NCBI RefSeq assembly: GCF_000741775.1
Contig: NZ_JGZR01000006.1
Span: 558,001-622,000, forward strand
DNA from: Bifidobacterium subtile
GTDB taxonomy: Bacteria > Actinomycetota > Actinomycetes > Actinomycetales > Bifidobacteriaceae
Direction of reading: 5' to 3'
Length of the DNA stretch: 64,000 bases
Both the position numbers and the translations under genes were made by a program. Below the pieces are notes generated by a model. The model was not told the DNA's origin, did not search any database, and was given only the letters and a program-made list of their open reading frames with translations. This document shows positions 63,879-64,000 of this stretch, in pieces. Every line of letters begins with the position of its first letter. The first letter of the stretch is position 1.

Positions 63879-63896
63879 GAGTCCAGGTACCCCAGC
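63879..63896 (+). other. right attachment site (attR core)
   Basis: Second copy of GAGTCCAGGTACCCCAGC. Host sequence resumes after it with the displaced tRNA terminator. Confidence 0.9.
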
Positions 63897-63906
63897 AAAT
63901 ACACCG

Positions 63907-63944
63907 CGAAAGCCTCCTGCGATTTACGTCGCAGGAGGCTTTCG
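63907..63944 (+). terminator. displaced terminator of the tRNA operon
   Basis: A 16-bp perfect stem (CGAAAGCCTCCTGCGA and its inverse) with a 6-base loop, located 11 bp after attR. Before insertion it would have followed tRNA-Gln directly. Confidence 0.8.
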
Positions 63945-64000
63945 GGTATTCCGGCGCAGCGACATTTCGAGGCTCGCTGCACGAACCGCACATAATCGGT

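Larger units (their letters stand above)
53603..63896. mobile_element. tRNA-Gln-integrated element with circovirus-like Rep
   Basis: About 10,276 bp between direct repeats of 18 bp (53603-53620, 63879-63896). Gene order from the left: integrase, RHH protein, three small proteins, replication-relaxation-like protein, an orphan gene, Rep (minus), origin region, HTH protein, N6-methyltransferase, restriction enzyme and methylase (minus). No tail, capsid, coupling ATPase or conjugation machinery is seen, so it is not a phage or a self-transmissible conjugative element as shown. GC content falls visibly in the right third and in 57914-58495. Confidence 0.9.

Noticed and set aside
53603..63896. Element as a filamentous phage (inovirus)
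   Set aside because: A small membrane protein and a rolling-circle Rep are suggestive, but there is no Zot-type ATPase, adsorption protein or coat gene series.

Overview
The window looks like a chromosome segment of a Bifidobacterium-type actinobacterium. The host genes are GC-rich, and several traits point the same way: aspartate kinase split into separate catalytic and ACT-domain genes, a 505-aa formate-tetrahydrofolate ligase of the short divergent kind, UDP-galactopyranose mutase, myo-inositol-phosphate synthase, a topoisomerase I with a Lys/Ala-rich tail, and a circovirus-like Rep of the type reported from a Bifidobacterium pseudocatenulatum plasmid. Species is not assigned.

Layout, left to right. 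0-5.7 kb: amino-acid synthesis (3' end of the aspartate kinase gene, its ACT subunit, asd, a DUF5701-like gene, leuA). 5.8-7.3 kb: a hipA/hipB toxin-antitoxin pair on the minus strand. 7.7-13.0 kb: a probable methionine-uptake operon (ketopantoate-reductase-like protein, MetQ, MetN, MetI, aminotransferase). 13.4-19.8 kb: envelope genes (bifunctional penicillin-binding protein, ino1, glf, hemolysin-III-like protein). 19.9-26.6 kb: SRP RNA, a PAP2 phosphatase, then overlapping topA-tmk-holB. 27.1-36.6 kb: a PTS island with two complete ascorbate-type EIIA/EIIB/EIIC operons, GntR and LacI regulators between them, and the general components HPr and Enzyme I. 37-52.9 kb: mixed housekeeping genes (PEBP-like protein, C69 dipeptidase, fhs, MIF-like tautomerase, GtrA, MFS, histidine phosphatase, DUF805, an NMT1/THI5-type ABC transporter without its ATPase, gltX). 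53.4-53.6 kb: tRNA-Glu(CTC) and tRNA-Gln(CTG).

53.6-63.9 kb is a mobile element of about 10.28 kb inserted in the 3' end of tRNA-Gln. An 18-bp direct repeat marks both ends (53603-53620 and 63879-63896), and a 9-bp word occurs twice just inside each end as candidate integrase arm sites. It carries a tyrosine integrase, a ribbon-helix-helix protein, small proteins including a VirB2-sized two-helix membrane protein, a replication-relaxation-like protein, a circovirus-like (CRESS) Rep with HUH nickase and SF3 helicase domains, an HTH protein with an N6-adenine methyltransferase, and a type II restriction-modification pair. The Rep upstream region has about eight copies of GGTGGCA(CTGG) and a 91-nt cloverleaf whose junction carries TAGTATTAC, the nonanucleotide nicked by circovirus and nanovirus Reps. 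I read this as an integrated, probably excisable rolling-circle replicon; it is the most notable part of the window.

Many host intergenic regions hold arrays of inverted words 15-28 nt long. The word differs from locus to locus, and at two loci the base changes are compensated on the opposite arm.
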